A stretch of DNA of 64,000 nucleotides from positions 157,636 to 221,635 of the forward strand of contig JADZCM010000038.1 in the NCBI GenBank assembly GCA_020851555.1, written 5' to 3'. The position numbers were made by a program, and so were the translations under genes. Source of the stretch: Bryobacterales bacterium (lineage in GTDB: Bacteria > Acidobacteriota > Terriglobia > Bryobacterales > Bryobacteraceae). Position 1 is the first letter of the stretch; each line of letters starts with the position of its first letter. Below are positions 33,098 to 42,734 of the stretch, in pieces. The notes below the pieces were generated by a model, which was not told the origin of the DNA, made no database searches, and saw nothing but the letters and a program-made list of their open reading frames with translations.

Positions 33098-34522
33098 TCA
33101 GGTGTTATAGGCGCTGCCGGCGATCTTCTTCAGCTCCCAACCCTTTCGGTCATTGCGCGAGAGGTGCTGGTTCGCCGCGCGGTTGTTGGTGACCCGGAAC
33201 GCCTTGGCGTCCCACTCGATCCGGCCGCCCACCCGCAGGGCGACGTTCCCGAGTTGGTACGCCTCCGTGAAGGGACCCGAATAGCCGAAGTGGCAGGGCG
33301 CCTGTTTGCCCGCTTTCACGGCGTCGCACCAGTCCTTGTGAACCTCGTCCTGAGGCGCACCGATTGTCTGCGGGCGGGCGGCCGCGCCGCCTCGCGCCTG
33401 CGGAGGCGCTGACGCTGCCGAGCCGTAGAACGGTCCGCGCCCCGCCGGCAGGCTGCCTTTCGTCCCGATCCAGATCGTTCCTCCCCTGCCGGCGCCGACC
33501 TCCTTGGGCGGGAGCTTGCCGCCGTCATACCAGAAGATCTTCAGCGGGGGATGCGCGCCGCGCTGAGGCCACTCGAAGCGGAGAACGCTCCAATCCGGAA
33601 ACATGTCTTTCGTCACGCCGCTGGTTTCAACAACCTCGACGGCGGACGGCGGACCCAACTCCAGGGCCTTGAAGATCACATTCATGCTGTGGGACGCGAT
33701 GTCGCCCAGAGCGCCCGAGCCAAAGTCCAGCCAGCCCCGGAAAACGAAGGGGTGATATAGCACGCCCACGGGAGGCACGGGACTCAATCCTGCGTTCTTG
33801 AAGTCGATCTGGTGCCGCTTCTCGGGGGTGGGGTTGTAGATCGGATGGCCTTCCGGGTACATCGCCTTGAACCGGCGGGCGGGCGCCGGACCCAGATAGA
33901 TATCCCAATCCAGGGTCTTCGGGACCGGGTCCTCGCCTGCCGGGCGCGTGAAGCCCTGCGGCCAGATGGGACGGTCGGTTGACACATGTACTTCGGTGAT
34001 CTCGCCCAAGACCCCCGATCGGATGGTCTCGAGCTGCGCCATGTTGTATGTCCCCATCTGGGTGACCACCTTGGTCTCGGCGGCGACCTTGGCCATGATC
34101 CTGGCTTCGTGTACCGTCTGGCACAATGGCTTCTGACAGTAGACATTCACGCCGTGCTTCATCGCCCACACGCTGATGTAGGCGTGGGTGTGGTCCGGCG
34201 TGGCGACAATCACGCCGTCCAGTTTCTGGCCCTCGATCATCTTCCGGAAGTCGGTATACTTCCTGGCTTTCGGATAATCGGGTGTGCGCAGGTCCAGGAA
34301 CGTCGAATCCACGTCGCAGATGGCCGCGATGTTCTCGCCCTGCTTCAGCAGTTCCTGCGCATCGCGCTGGCCCTGCCCGCTCAGGCCGATGATGCCCAGG
34401 TCCAACCTCTGGTTGGCCGCGTAGCCGCGCGCCAACCCGGAGGGCAGAATCATGAATGCTCCGGCGGCCTTCTTTATCGATTCACGGCGCGTCATGCGCC
34501 TTCCATCAGTGAGGACTTGCAT
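33098..34522 (-). CDS. Tat-exported Gfo/Idh/MocA oxidoreductase
   Basis: 474-residue sugar oxidoreductase. RRESIKKAAGAFMILPSG is a twin-arginine-like signal ending before the Rossmann fold (LDLGIIGLSGQGQRDA near 40). Substrate-domain motifs PDHTHAY near 113 and QKPLCQTVHEA near 130 include the catalytic-type EKP-equivalent Lys of QKP. It starts at ATG after AGGTGGAGT. A paralogue (about the same length) is transcribed divergently 211 bases away. In the 3-keto-glycoside route these enzymes oxidise C3 of a glycoside in the periplasm; this is inferred from context. Confidence 0.88.
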   Translation of the reverse strand: MQVLTDGRRMTRRESIKKAAGAFMILPSGLARGYAANQRLDLGIIGLSGQGQRDAQELLKQGENIAAICDVDSTFLDLRTPDYPKARKYTDFRKMIEGQKLDGVIVATPDHTHAYISVWAMKHGVNVYCQKPLCQTVHEARIMAKVAAETKVVTQMGTYNMAQLETIRSGVLGEITEVHVSTDRPIWPQGFTRPAGEDPVPKTLDWDIYLGPAPARRFKAMYPEGHPIYNPTPEKRHQIDFKNAGLSPVPPVGVLYHPFVFRGWLDFGSGALGDIASHSMNVIFKALELGPPSAVEVVETSGVTKDMFPDWSVLRFEWPQRGAHPPLKIFWYDGGKLPPKEVGAGRGGTIWIGTKGSLPAGRGPFYGSAASAPPQARGGAAARPQTIGAPQDEVHKDWCDAVKAGKQAPCHFGYSGPFTEAYQLGNVALRVGGRIEWDAKAFRVTNNRAANQHLSRNDRKGWELKKIAGSAYNT

Positions 34523-34733
34523 ACTCCACCTCCCTTGGCCCCGGCGCGGCCCGTCTCGGCGCCGCCCCGTAATCCATTCCTGTCACCAGACATAGTACTT
34601 CAGCCCGAATGCGGCCGGCGGTAGCGCGGATCTGCGCCTGTCTCCGGTTTGTGCTAAAGTCGGCTGCGGTGTTATTTGAAGCTTGCGGCGCGAACTCGGG
34701 ATAAGTGCGTGAAGCAGGAAGTGAGGTGAACCC
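34523..34733. promoter_or_regulatory. Divergent promoter region between two oxidoreductases
   Basis: 211 bases separate the starts of the two Gfo/Idh/MocA genes, so promoters for both must lie here. I cannot pick a clear -10/-35 pair. Ribosome binding sites are visible at both ends (AGGTGGAGT and GAAGTGAGGTGA). Confidence 0.4.
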
Positions 34734-36203
34734 ATGCAAACGGAGGGTACGGCAGGCCGCGTCTCGCGGCGCGATTCTCTGAAGGCGGTGGCGGGCGCGT
34801 TCATGATCCTGCCCGCCGGCTCAGCGCGGACTTACGCAGCCAACGAGAAGCTCAATATGGGTATGATCGGCCTTGCAGGCATGGGGGCTGTCGACTTGGG
34901 CTTCTTCAGCGGACGGCTGGTATCGGCCCAGGGCTTTGCTCCGCCGGGATACCTGAACCGGGCCAGCGAGAACATCGTCGCCCTATGCGACGTGGATGCA
35001 ACCTATCTGGAGTCGCGCGGGAGCGCGTTTCCACAGGCCAAGCGATACACCGACTTCCGGAAGATGATCGAATCCGAGAAGCTGGACGCCGTCTCCATCG
35101 CCGTGCCCGACCACATGCACTGCTACATCAGCGTCTGGGCGATGAAGCACGGCCTCAACGTCTACTGCCAGAAGCCGCTCTGTCAAACCGTGCACGAAGC
35201 CCGGGTCATGGCCCGAGTCGCGGCCGAGACCAAGGTGGTCACGCAAATGGGGACACAGATGAGTTCGATGCCGTCCAACATGCGTCTCGTCGAACTGATC
35301 CAGTCCGGCGTCCTGGGGGAGATAACGGAAATACACATGGCCACGGACCGGCCCATCTGGCCCCAGGGATTCAACCGCCCGCCCGGCGAGGAAGCAGTGC
35401 CCAAGAACCTGGATTGGGACTTGTGGCAGGGAACGGCTCCCACCCGTCCTTTCCTGGCCATGTATCCGAAGGGCCATCCGGTTTACAACCCCTTGCCGGA
35501 GAAGAAGCACCAACTCGACTTCAAGGATGCCGCACTCGAGCCGGTGCCGCCGGTCGGCGTGGTGTACCATCCGTTCGTCTGGCGGGGCTGGACCGAGTAC
35601 GGCACCGGTGTGATCGGAGACAGCCTGGGCCACAGTTGGTTCCCTGTGGTGTGGGCTCTCGACCTTGGTCCGCTTTCCGCCGCCGAGGTGGTCGAGGATT
35701 CGGGCATGACCAAGGAACAGTTTCCGGATTGGAGCGTGGTGCGCTATGAGTGGGCCGGCCGGGGCGTGCACCCGCCTCTCAAGATCTATCACTACGACGG
35801 CGGCAAGCGCATCCCCAAAGAAGTTGCCGGCAGCGCCCGGGGTTCGATCTGGATCGGGACCAAGGGCAGCCTGCCACAGGGCGCGGGTCCGTTCCAAGGC
35901 CAGAAGATGGACCCCTATCCGGTTCCGCCGCAGAAGGACTGGGACCGCGAAGAGGTTCACAAGGACTTCACCACCGCCATCCGGACCGGCAAGCTGCCTC
36001 CTTGCCACTTCGGGGTCGCCGGCCCGTACGCGGAGTCGTATCTGTTGGGCAATGTCGCACTGCGGGTTGGACACCGGATCGAGTGGGACCCGCTGGCGTT
36101 CCGAATCACCAACTGCCGCGAGGCGAACCAGCACCTTTTCCGTGAATACCGGAAAGGTTGGGATCTGAAGGAGATCGCCGGCGCGGCCGCCTACAACGTA
36201 TAG
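34734..36203 (+). CDS. Tat-exported Gfo/Idh/MocA oxidoreductase (paralogue)
   Basis: 489 residues, with a Tat-like signal (SRRDSLKAVAGAFMILPAG) and the same layout as its divergent neighbour: MGMIGLAGMGAVDLGFFSG near 40 (with a ~20-residue insert), PDHMHCYISVWAMKHGLNVY near 123, QKPLCQTVHEARVMARV near 143. The two proteins share long blocks, so they arose by duplication and could act on related glycans or form a hetero-assembly. The C-terminal half carries KDWDREEVHKDF and CHFGVAGPYAESYLLGN as in the paralogue. Confidence 0.88.
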   Translation: MQTEGTAGRVSRRDSLKAVAGAFMILPAGSARTYAANEKLNMGMIGLAGMGAVDLGFFSGRLVSAQGFAPPGYLNRASENIVALCDVDATYLESRGSAFPQAKRYTDFRKMIESEKLDAVSIAVPDHMHCYISVWAMKHGLNVYCQKPLCQTVHEARVMARVAAETKVVTQMGTQMSSMPSNMRLVELIQSGVLGEITEIHMATDRPIWPQGFNRPPGEEAVPKNLDWDLWQGTAPTRPFLAMYPKGHPVYNPLPEKKHQLDFKDAALEPVPPVGVVYHPFVWRGWTEYGTGVIGDSLGHSWFPVVWALDLGPLSAAEVVEDSGMTKEQFPDWSVVRYEWAGRGVHPPLKIYHYDGGKRIPKEVAGSARGSIWIGTKGSLPQGAGPFQGQKMDPYPVPPQKDWDREEVHKDFTTAIRTGKLPPCHFGVAGPYAESYLLGNVALRVGHRIEWDPLAFRITNCREANQHLFREYRKGWDLKEIAGAAAYNV

Positions 36204-36321
36204 CTGCCGCCGGATTCCGCGGGCGCACCTGAGAACCGGGCCCCCGGGATGTCGAGGAGTTGGCCTGCCGCTTGACGGGCGGTGGAATGAGTGTGTTTCA
36301 AGAGAAGGAGAACGGAGAGAG

Positions 36322-36918
36322 GTGAATTCGGATATCAGGCGTCGGGCGGCGGATGTGCGCCTGCTGCTCATGGATGTGGACGGCGTGTTGACCGACGGCA
36401 GATTCTACATGCTGCCGGACGGAAAGGGAGGCTTGGTCGAAACCAAGGCTTTCGACACTCAGGACGGGATGGCCCTGCAATGGCTGCGGCGCACCCAGAT
36501 CAAGGCGGGTCTCATCAGCGGCCGGGATTCCCCCGCGACGCACTTCAGGGCTACGACCGGCGGCTTCGAGTTCGTGTATCAGGGCCACCTGGAGAAGATC
36601 CCGATCCTCGAGGAGATTCTTTCCAGAGCCGGCCTGAAGGGCGAGCAGGCCGCCTACCTCGGCGACGACCTCACGGATGTGGTCGTCATGCACCGGGTAG
36701 GGTTGGCGATCGCGACCGCCAACGCGGCGCCGGAAGTGAAACGCGAGGCGCACTACGTGACGCGGGCGTCCGGCGGCAGGGGCGCGGTCCGCGAAGCCAT
36801 AGAACTCATCCTGAAGGCCCAGGGGCTCTGGGAGGAAATACTCGACAAGTACGAGATTCCACACGCAAAGTCCCGGGCCGCCAGGCCGCCGAAGCCGCGC
36901 CGCCCCGGAGGCAGGTAA
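36322..36918 (+). CDS. KdsC-like HAD phosphatase
   Basis: 198 residues, close to KDO-8-phosphate phosphatase (KdsC) family in length and layout: motif I LLLMDVDGVLTDGR (Asp18 and Asp20), the FDTQDGMAL stretch, SGRDSP, and YLGDDLTDVVVM (motif IV). KdsC dephosphorylates KDO-8-P on the way to lipopolysaccharide KDO. No kdsA/kdsB neighbour is present, so the phosphatase may act on another sugar phosphate. GTG start preceded by GGAGAGAGG. Confidence 0.82.
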   Translation: MNSDIRRRAADVRLLLMDVDGVLTDGRFYMLPDGKGGLVETKAFDTQDGMALQWLRRTQIKAGLISGRDSPATHFRATTGGFEFVYQGHLEKIPILEEILSRAGLKGEQAAYLGDDLTDVVVMHRVGLAIATANAAPEVKREAHYVTRASGGRGAVREAIELILKAQGLWEEILDKYEIPHAKSRAARPPKPRRPGGR

Positions 36919-36925
36919 GAGCAGC

Positions 36926-37987
36926 TCAGCGTTTGGGCAAAGAGATTGTGATGTTCCGGAAGCGGAACGATCCCGGGTGGTCGCCCTGAAGGTAGATGGG
37001 GCCGGGTTCGGCCTCATTGCTGTCGAGCGCTCCACCCGTGATCCCGGCTATCTCCTGGTTGTCGATCGTGGTGACGCCGTTGAACACCACCGTCACGCGC
37101 CGTCCGACCAGAGTGATGTCATAGGTCTGCCAGTCGGGACGGAAGGGCGGCGGCGAGGACGGGCCGGCCATCCCGTATACGCAGCCGACGCCCAGGAACG
37201 GATTCCGGGGCGGGGCGTTGACCGCGCCGCGGCGTTCGCCCGCGGCCCGGGCGGGGGTAGCGGCCTGCCCGCCCGTGCGCGCCGGTTGGGGCGGCGGTCC
37301 CACCTGGACTTCGTAGCGTCCACGAAGGTAAATACCGCTGTTGGAGCCGGGCGGACAGTCGTACTCGGCGTGCAGCTTGAAGTCCTCGAACGTCCGCGTG
37401 GTCCGCAGATTCGAGCCGCGAGCCTCGTTGATCAACTCTCCTCCCCTCACCACCCAGTTGTTTTTGAAGGCGCCGGCAATGGCCTCCGGCGTGTTGTTGA
37501 TCGCGATCCAGCCCGTGAGGTCCTTGCCGTTGAACAGAGGTTCGGGTGGACCCCACGCGGCCGGCGCCGCGCGCTGTAACGCCGGGGCGCGAACGCCCGT
37601 CAGGGGCCACTTCTCCTCCCCGCGCGTCTGCGTGCCCGTGAGGCGTCCGCCTTTTTCCGCCAGTTCCCACACCAGCGCCGGACGCCCGGGTGTGGCGGGA
37701 CGGTCCCCCTCCGCCGGCCGCTCCGGCACGGCGGCCGTCACCGTGACGATCAGCCTTGCTCCCGCCCGTTCCACCGCGGCGGCCGGGTTTACGTTGCCTG
37801 TTCGCCCTTGCACCCGCGCCTGAAGCTCGCCGTCCTTCTCGACGACCTCCATCCAACTTGGGAACGCCTCACTCCCCGTGCCGGCCGTCATGTCCCACCG
37901 GCCCGCGAACGGACTCGCCGCCCTCTGCGACAGCGCCGGAATCAGTATTACCGCCGCGGCCGCCAGCACCATCCAGATTCTTTTCAT
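36926..37987 (-). CDS. DUF1080 protein (3-keto-glycoside hydrolase/lyase type), secreted
   Basis: 353 residues. A signal peptide (MKRIWMVLAAAAVILIPALSQRA) precedes an N-terminal beta domain to about 160, then the DUF1080 concanavalin-like domain: PLFNGKDLTGWIAIN near 180, WVVRGGELINEA, DFKLHAEYDCPPGSNSGIYLRGRYEVQV, WQTYDITLVGRRVTVVFNG and PGPIYLQGDHPGSFRFRNI. DUF1080 proteins cleave 3-keto-glycosides. The start at 37987 was chosen at the signal peptide; the frame is open further left to 38089. Confidence 0.88.
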   Translation of the reverse strand: MKRIWMVLAAAAVILIPALSQRAASPFAGRWDMTAGTGSEAFPSWMEVVEKDGELQARVQGRTGNVNPAAAVERAGARLIVTVTAAVPERPAEGDRPATPGRPALVWELAEKGGRLTGTQTRGEEKWPLTGVRAPALQRAAPAAWGPPEPLFNGKDLTGWIAINNTPEAIAGAFKNNWVVRGGELINEARGSNLRTTRTFEDFKLHAEYDCPPGSNSGIYLRGRYEVQVGPPPQPARTGGQAATPARAAGERRGAVNAPPRNPFLGVGCVYGMAGPSSPPPFRPDWQTYDITLVGRRVTVVFNGVTTIDNQEIAGITGGALDSNEAEPGPIYLQGDHPGSFRFRNITISLPKR

Positions 37988-38024
37988 CGTCGTGTTCCCT
38001 GTTCCTTTTCTCTCCTGAGCCGCC

Positions 38025-39152
38025 TCACAACGCCGCCATGCTCCGCGGGTCCACCGGCCGCTTCTTCTCCGCCGATGCCTGCCCCGCAAAGTACATCCGC
38101 AGCGACATCAAGTTATCCCGCGCATTGGTCAGCGCCGGACGCTTCTCGGCCAGCGACTGCATGAACTCCCCCATCATCCCGATGAAACCCGCGATCGACG
38201 CGCATTGGTCGTAACGCGGCGCGATGAACACGTCCCGGAACGTCAGGTCGTCCGGCAGTCCGCAACTGATCCAGCCGATTTCCTTCGGCCAGTCGTAACC
38301 CCGCGCCTCCACCAGGTCCTTCTCCCAGCGCGAGCCCGGATTCCAGCGATGGTTGGCCCGCACGGCTCCACGTTCGGCCCACACCCGCAGCGGCGTCTCG
38401 TTCCGGAAGTTGTCCGCGTTGTGGTACTCGAAGTAGTTGCACACGCAGCCGCTCGAGAACTGTATCTGGTACAGCGATGCGTGGTTCTGGTTGGTGCAGT
38501 ACACCGACACCGGTTCGCCGCCCGCCAGCCAGCGGATCGAATCGATGGCGTGAATCTGCCACGCCATCACCACCCCCTCCGGGCCGAATCCGAACTTCGG
38601 CCCCTCGATCGAGATGTTCGCCAGGTGCAGGTAACCCGGCCGCCCGAAACACTCCGGAGCCAGCAACTGCTTGGTGAGGTAGATCGCCGGATCGAAGCGC
38701 AGGTTCTGGTTCACCGCGAACGGGATCCCCGCCTCTTCCGCGATCCGCACCATCCGCCCGGCCGTCTCCAGGTCCGTGGCCATCGGCTTCTGCATCAGCA
38801 CCGCCTTGCCCGCTTTGGCCGCCTCCGTCAGGATCGCTTCCCGCGCCGCCATGTCCGCCGGCGTCGAGTGGTCCACCGCGCAGTCGATGATGTCCACGTC
38901 GTCCCGCCGCATCAACTCCCGGTAGTCCTCGTACACCTGCGGGATGCCGTCCCGTTTGGCCAGCTCCCGCCGCTCCGCCCGGATGTCGGCCGCCGCCGCC
39001 ACCCGGTAGCCCGCCAGGCGGTAGGCCGGCAACTGCTGCGCCCGCACGATCCCGGCATAGCCTACGATCCCGATCCCGTAGTCCAGCTTGTAGCTCTCCA
39101 GCGGCGGCCGGAACGAAGGCCACCGGAAGTCTCGCAACGATTGTTCAGGCAT
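38025..39152 (-). CDS. Gfo/Idh/MocA oxidoreductase, cytoplasmic type
   Basis: 375 residues, no Tat signal. The nucleotide site is GIGIVGYAGIVRAQQLPAYR near 26 and QKPMATDLE near 120 stands in for the usual EKP. Divergent from the two Tat-type paralogues. It lies 37 bases before the DUF1080 gene in the same direction, so it probably feeds it or works on a related substrate. Confidence 0.87.
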   Translation of the reverse strand: MPEQSLRDFRWPSFRPPLESYKLDYGIGIVGYAGIVRAQQLPAYRLAGYRVAAAADIRAERRELAKRDGIPQVYEDYRELMRRDDVDIIDCAVDHSTPADMAAREAILTEAAKAGKAVLMQKPMATDLETAGRMVRIAEEAGIPFAVNQNLRFDPAIYLTKQLLAPECFGRPGYLHLANISIEGPKFGFGPEGVVMAWQIHAIDSIRWLAGGEPVSVYCTNQNHASLYQIQFSSGCVCNYFEYHNADNFRNETPLRVWAERGAVRANHRWNPGSRWEKDLVEARGYDWPKEIGWISCGLPDDLTFRDVFIAPRYDQCASIAGFIGMMGEFMQSLAEKRPALTNARDNLMSLRMYFAGQASAEKKRPVDPRSMAAL

Positions 39153-39197
39153 AGAATTCCTCCCAAGCTCGCAGGCGGCGCGCCGCCTGGCCTTTCC

Positions 39198-39647
39198 CTA
39201 TTTCGTCAGCGTGGCCAGCGCCGCGCCCGCCACCATCACCAGTACGCCCACCACCTTCTGCCACGTCACCGGCTCCACCGGCGAGCCCAGCCAGCCGAAG
39301 TGCGACAGAATCAAGCCCCCGATCACCTGTCCCGCCAGCAGCGTGATCATCACCGCGCCCGCTCCCACCTCCGGTATCAGCCAGGCGATGGCGAACACCA
39401 GGCTCGCCCCCAGCACTCCCGCCGTGAGCAGCCAGGGATTCACCTGCTTCAGCGGCTGCAAGGCGCCGCTCTGCCAGCCCGTCAGCCCGATGAGAACCGC
39501 GGCCGCCGCCCCGATGCACCAGAACAGCGCGTTGCCCACCCGCGGGTTGTTCAGCGCGCTGCCTACCTTGCCGTTCATGGCCAGATGCACCGCCAGAATC
39601 ACACCCAGGAATATCGTGAAGAAATAAAGAGGCACTCTCATTTCCAT
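39198..39647 (-). CDS. DMT-superfamily small transporter (DUF606/YdcZ)
   Basis: 149 residues with four to five transmembrane helices (VPLYFFTIFLGVILAVHLAMNGKVG and following), and the family marks NPRVGNALFWCIGA and LIPEVGAGAVMITLLAGQVIGGLILSHFG. Probable single-module DMT transporter. Located 45 bases before the oxidoreductase start on the minus strand, so likely upstream in the same transcript. Confidence 0.87.
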   Translation of the reverse strand: MEMRVPLYFFTIFLGVILAVHLAMNGKVGSALNNPRVGNALFWCIGAAAAVLIGLTGWQSGALQPLKQVNPWLLTAGVLGASLVFAIAWLIPEVGAGAVMITLLAGQVIGGLILSHFGWLGSPVEPVTWQKVVGVLVMVAGAALATLTK

Positions 39648-39870
39648 CCTCCCGTCAACGGGCTTCGCCGCCTGGCCCGCAGTCTATGTTGTGGCTGCTC
39701 GTATAGCTTATCCGAGTTGACGCGCCCGGCGCACGCTGCCGGCGGGCGCGGCCAGGCGCCGGGGAAGGATCATCGTCAAATACCGGGCCGTCCCGCTCCT
39801 GCTGTCTCAACACCGGCGGCGTTCCCAGGGTAACGGACGTTCAGTTGACCCTTAAAGCCGCCTCGGGCAT

Positions 39871-40611
39871 TCACCGCTTGATCGCGCGAAGCTTGATGTT
39901 CCGGAACTGGATCGGGTACCTCTGATACTGAAGCCGGATGCGCCCGCTCGCGAACTTCGCGTCCCGGACATCCAGCGCTTTCGCGCCGTTCAACACCACC
40001 ACCAGGTGGTCTCCGTCCGCCGTGATCTCGAAACGGTTCCACTGGTTGGCCACGAAGTTGAACTCCCGCTCCGTCCTCGCGGTGCCGACGATGGAGCCGG
40101 TGTTGTAGCCCTCCGGCTGCGTTTTCCAGATCTGCACCTCGTAGCCGCCCGTGCCCTCCGGGGCGCGAACGAACACGCCGCTGTTGGCGTCCTCACCGGC
40201 CCGGAAGTCCAGCGACAGCACGAAATCCGCGTAGCTCTCCCGCGACGTCAGATAGCCGGTCGTTTCGCCGCACGGCGTCAGGGCGCCGTCCACGACTTCC
40301 CAGCGGGAAGCCCCGGCCTGCGTCTCTGCGGGCGCCGTCGTGCAGGCCCGCGGATTGCTGCCGACCGCGGGCGCAGCTTGTGGAGAACCGCTCGCGGCGG
40401 GCTTTGGGGCGGATGGCGGCTTGGGGGCCCCTCCCTGCCGCGCGCCGCCCTGCGGGACGGCGGAATCCCAGCCGTTCAGGCTCTTGCCGTCAAACAGCAG
40501 CACCCAGCCCTGCTCCTTTTCCTGGGGAGTCAGTGCGTTGTCCGCCCCGAATAGCCCGCCTGCCAGGGCAATCGCCATCACGGCCGTTCCTGCGTTCCTT
40601 ACCGAAATCAT
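39871..40611 (-). CDS. DUF1080 protein, secreted
   Basis: 246 residues. Signal peptide (ISVRNAGTAVMAIALAGGLFGA) then the DUF1080 domain: QGWVLLFDGKSLNGWDSAV near 37, a Pro/Ala-rich insert near 60-90, WEVVDGALTPCGE, DFVLSLDFRAGEDANSGVFVRAPEG, QWNRFEITADGDHLVVVLNG and RIRLQYQRYPIQFRNIKL. ATG at 40611 follows GGGAGAATGAGG and was chosen over the ATG at 40617. Confidence 0.86.
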   Translation of the reverse strand: MISVRNAGTAVMAIALAGGLFGADNALTPQEKEQGWVLLFDGKSLNGWDSAVPQGGARQGGAPKPPSAPKPAASGSPQAAPAVGSNPRACTTAPAETQAGASRWEVVDGALTPCGETTGYLTSRESYADFVLSLDFRAGEDANSGVFVRAPEGTGGYEVQIWKTQPEGYNTGSIVGTARTEREFNFVANQWNRFEITADGDHLVVVLNGAKALDVRDAKFASGRIRLQYQRYPIQFRNIKLRAIKR

Positions 40612-40759
40612 CCTCATTCTCCCGGACGGCTCTGCGGATTGCGGGGCGGGAACCCACGCGACGCCCTTACACGGGGACTCGGAGCCGGCCTCAACCGATT
40701 GTACACGGCGCTGCGCGCCCACGCCGCTTCTTGAGTCCCGGTGTGCCCGGACGGCGGTC

Positions 40760-42505
40760 CTATTCCATGCCCGGGGGCAGCGGACTCGGGGCACGGGCCA
40801 CCCTCCCGCTCACGGCTTCGTCGATTTCGACCTGGTAGGCCGCCAGCAGTCTGCCGGTCGCCTGTTCCAGGGCTACCCGGGCCTTGGCGTAGTTGCTCCG
40901 GGAGGCGACCTCCGCGAACTGCGCCGCGGCCAGGTCCCGCTGCGCCTGGATCACCAGGAAACTGGTGGAGGCGCCCAGCTCGTTCCTCCGCTGCTCGGCG
41001 GCGTACGTCTCCTCCTGGAGCACCCGGGCTTTCACGGCTGCCTGGTACGCGGCCCGCGTCTGTTGCAGTCCGATGACCGCGTTGGTGACATCCAGCCGCA
41101 CCTGGTTCAACTGCTGCTGCTGCCTCAATTCCTGCTGGCGAAGGGTCAACTGGGTGCTCACCATCTGGGCCTGGGCGGCCCTGTTTCCGAGAGGCACGGT
41201 GAGTTGTATGCCCGCCGAGTAGTTCGGGAAGTTCCTGCGGAACATCTGCCCGAGCGCCGTCCCGTAGCCCCCGATGAAGTACGGATCGATCCGGCTGAAC
41301 ATCTGGAAGGGCGACGAGGAGGGAACCGGGCTGGCCGTCCCTGCAAGTCCGTTGTTCTGCATCGTGGCCACCGCATCCAGCGTGGGCCGCAGGCCGGACT
41401 TGACCCCCTCCAGCGAGATCTTGCTGTTCTCCACCTGGAGCGCCGTCTGGGCCAGCTCCGGGCGGTTGGCGAGAGCCCGGGCCACCAGATCCTGGATCGG
41501 TTCGATGGGCTCGTTTTCGGGGATGTTGATGGGATCGGTGGCGATGATTCGCGCGTCGGTAACCGACGGGCTGGCCACTCCGGTCCGGCTGAGGACGTTC
41601 TTGAGCACGGTCTCCTGTTGCAGAACACGCGTCTCGGAGACCACCAGTTCCTGCTGGCTGCTGGCGAGCTGAGCCTCGGCGCGAACCACCTCGATGGGGG
41701 CCAGGGTCCCGATCTCAACCTTGCGCTTATTCTCCTCCAGAAGCTGGGTGGCCAGCGCCACGGCCTGCCGCTTGACCTTGACGTCCTCGTTGTAGCTCAC
41801 CAGGTCCCAGTAGAGGCCGATGACGGACCCGACCGTGGCGATCACCTGCTGCCGGAAGGCCAGGTCCGAGACTTTCTGGCTGTTCCGCGCCACGCGGATA
41901 TTCCGCCGGTTAAGCTCGGTCCCGAAACCTTGCAGCAGGCTCTGACGGACTTGCAGGTTCAGGTTGCTGCTGATCGACGGGTTGAACTCCGCCAGCACCG
42001 AGCTGCTCTTGGACAGGTTGTTGTTCCAGCCGAACGTGACGTTGGTCCCCGTGGCGAAGCCGCGGGAAATGGACATGTTCGATTGAGTGCTGGTCATCAC
42101 CAGGGCCGAGGTGCCCGTTATGAACGAACTGGTCTGGGGCGATGTATTGTGGGCCCAGTTCAGGTTGTAGCTGACCGTCGGATCGTAGTTCGGGACTCCC
42201 GCGCCGCCGGCCTCCGCCCGCAGCAGGTCCGCCTCGGCCAGGCGCGGGCCATAGCGCTGGATGGCGATATCCAGGTTGTTTTCCAGCGCCAGGGCGATTG
42301 CATCCTGTAGCGAGAGGTAGAGATTCCCCCCCCTCAGCAGCGCCTCCAGCCGCCCCGAGTTGCCGGTTTGTATCGGCGCCTCCTGGTGGAACCGGTATGG
42401 CTGCGCCAGGCCGCTCACCCAATTGGCCGGCTGGGCGCTTGCCGGGCCGGGCCTCAGCATCAAAACGGCGGAGGCAACGGCTATCGACGTCTTCCAGATC
42501 TTCAT
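40760..42505 (-). CDS. TolC-family outer-membrane protein
   Basis: 581 residues, longer than usual because of an N-terminal extension after the signal peptide ([24 protein letters not shown]). The TolC fold is seen in [37 protein letters not shown] and the Gln-rich coiled coil [25 protein letters not shown]. No pump partner is adjacent; it lies between DUF1080 and the arabinofuranosidase and may serve a separate export system. GAGGAG precedes the ATG. Confidence 0.85.
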   Translation of the reverse strand: MKIWKTSIAVASAVLMLRPGPASAQPANWVSGLAQPYRFHQEAPIQTGNSGRLEALLRGGNLYLSLQDAIALALENNLDIAIQRYGPRLAEADLLRAEAGGAGVPNYDPTVSYNLNWAHNTSPQTSSFITGTSALVMTSTQSNMSISRGFATGTNVTFGWNNNLSKSSSVLAEFNPSISSNLNLQVRQSLLQGFGTELNRRNIRVARNSQKVSDLAFRQQVIATVGSVIGLYWDLVSYNEDVKVKRQAVALATQLLEENKRKVEIGTLAPIEVVRAEAQLASSQQELVVSETRVLQQETVLKNVLSRTGVASPSVTDARIIATDPINIPENEPIEPIQDLVARALANRPELAQTALQVENSKISLEGVKSGLRPTLDAVATMQNNGLAGTASPVPSSSPFQMFSRIDPYFIGGYGTALGQMFRRNFPNYSAGIQLTVPLGNRAAQAQMVSTQLTLRQQELRQQQQLNQVRLDVTNAVIGLQQTRAAYQAAVKARVLQEETYAAEQRRNELGASTSFLVIQAQRDLAAAQFAEVASRSNYAKARVALEQATGRLLAAYQVEIDEAVSGRVARAPSPLPPGME

Positions 42506-42572
42506 TTGCGGACACTCCTCACCCTTCATGATCCACTTGTTGATGCTGCCAATAAAAGTAGACGAACGGGAG

Positions 42573-42731
42573 CTACCGAATGTTCACGGTTACGGACTCC
42601 CGGCTCTGGTCCGACTCCACAAGCAGCGAAAAGCGGCCGGGTCCGCCGGAGGGAGGCAGCGCCGCCGTGACCTGCCCCACTCCCGCCACCAGGCCCGGGG
42701 CCGGGCCGGCAGGCGCGCCCGTCCCGCCGCG
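42573..42731 (-). pseudogene. Relic of a TIGR03437 domain C terminus
   Basis: Directly after the arabinofuranosidase stop, and in the same frame, about 48 codons read [18 protein letters not shown] then [15 protein letters not shown] and [10 protein letters not shown] before a stop. The APGLVAG-QV...P...VTV-R pattern is the tail of TIGR03437 domains. There is no start or rest of the domain; likely a decayed gene end. Confidence 0.5.
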
Positions 42732-42734
42732 TCT

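Noticed and set aside
42573..42734. Stop-codon readthrough from GH51 into the TIGR03437 tail
   Set aside because: The GH51 protein is complete at its stop, and the tail lacks most of the domain; a relic is simpler.
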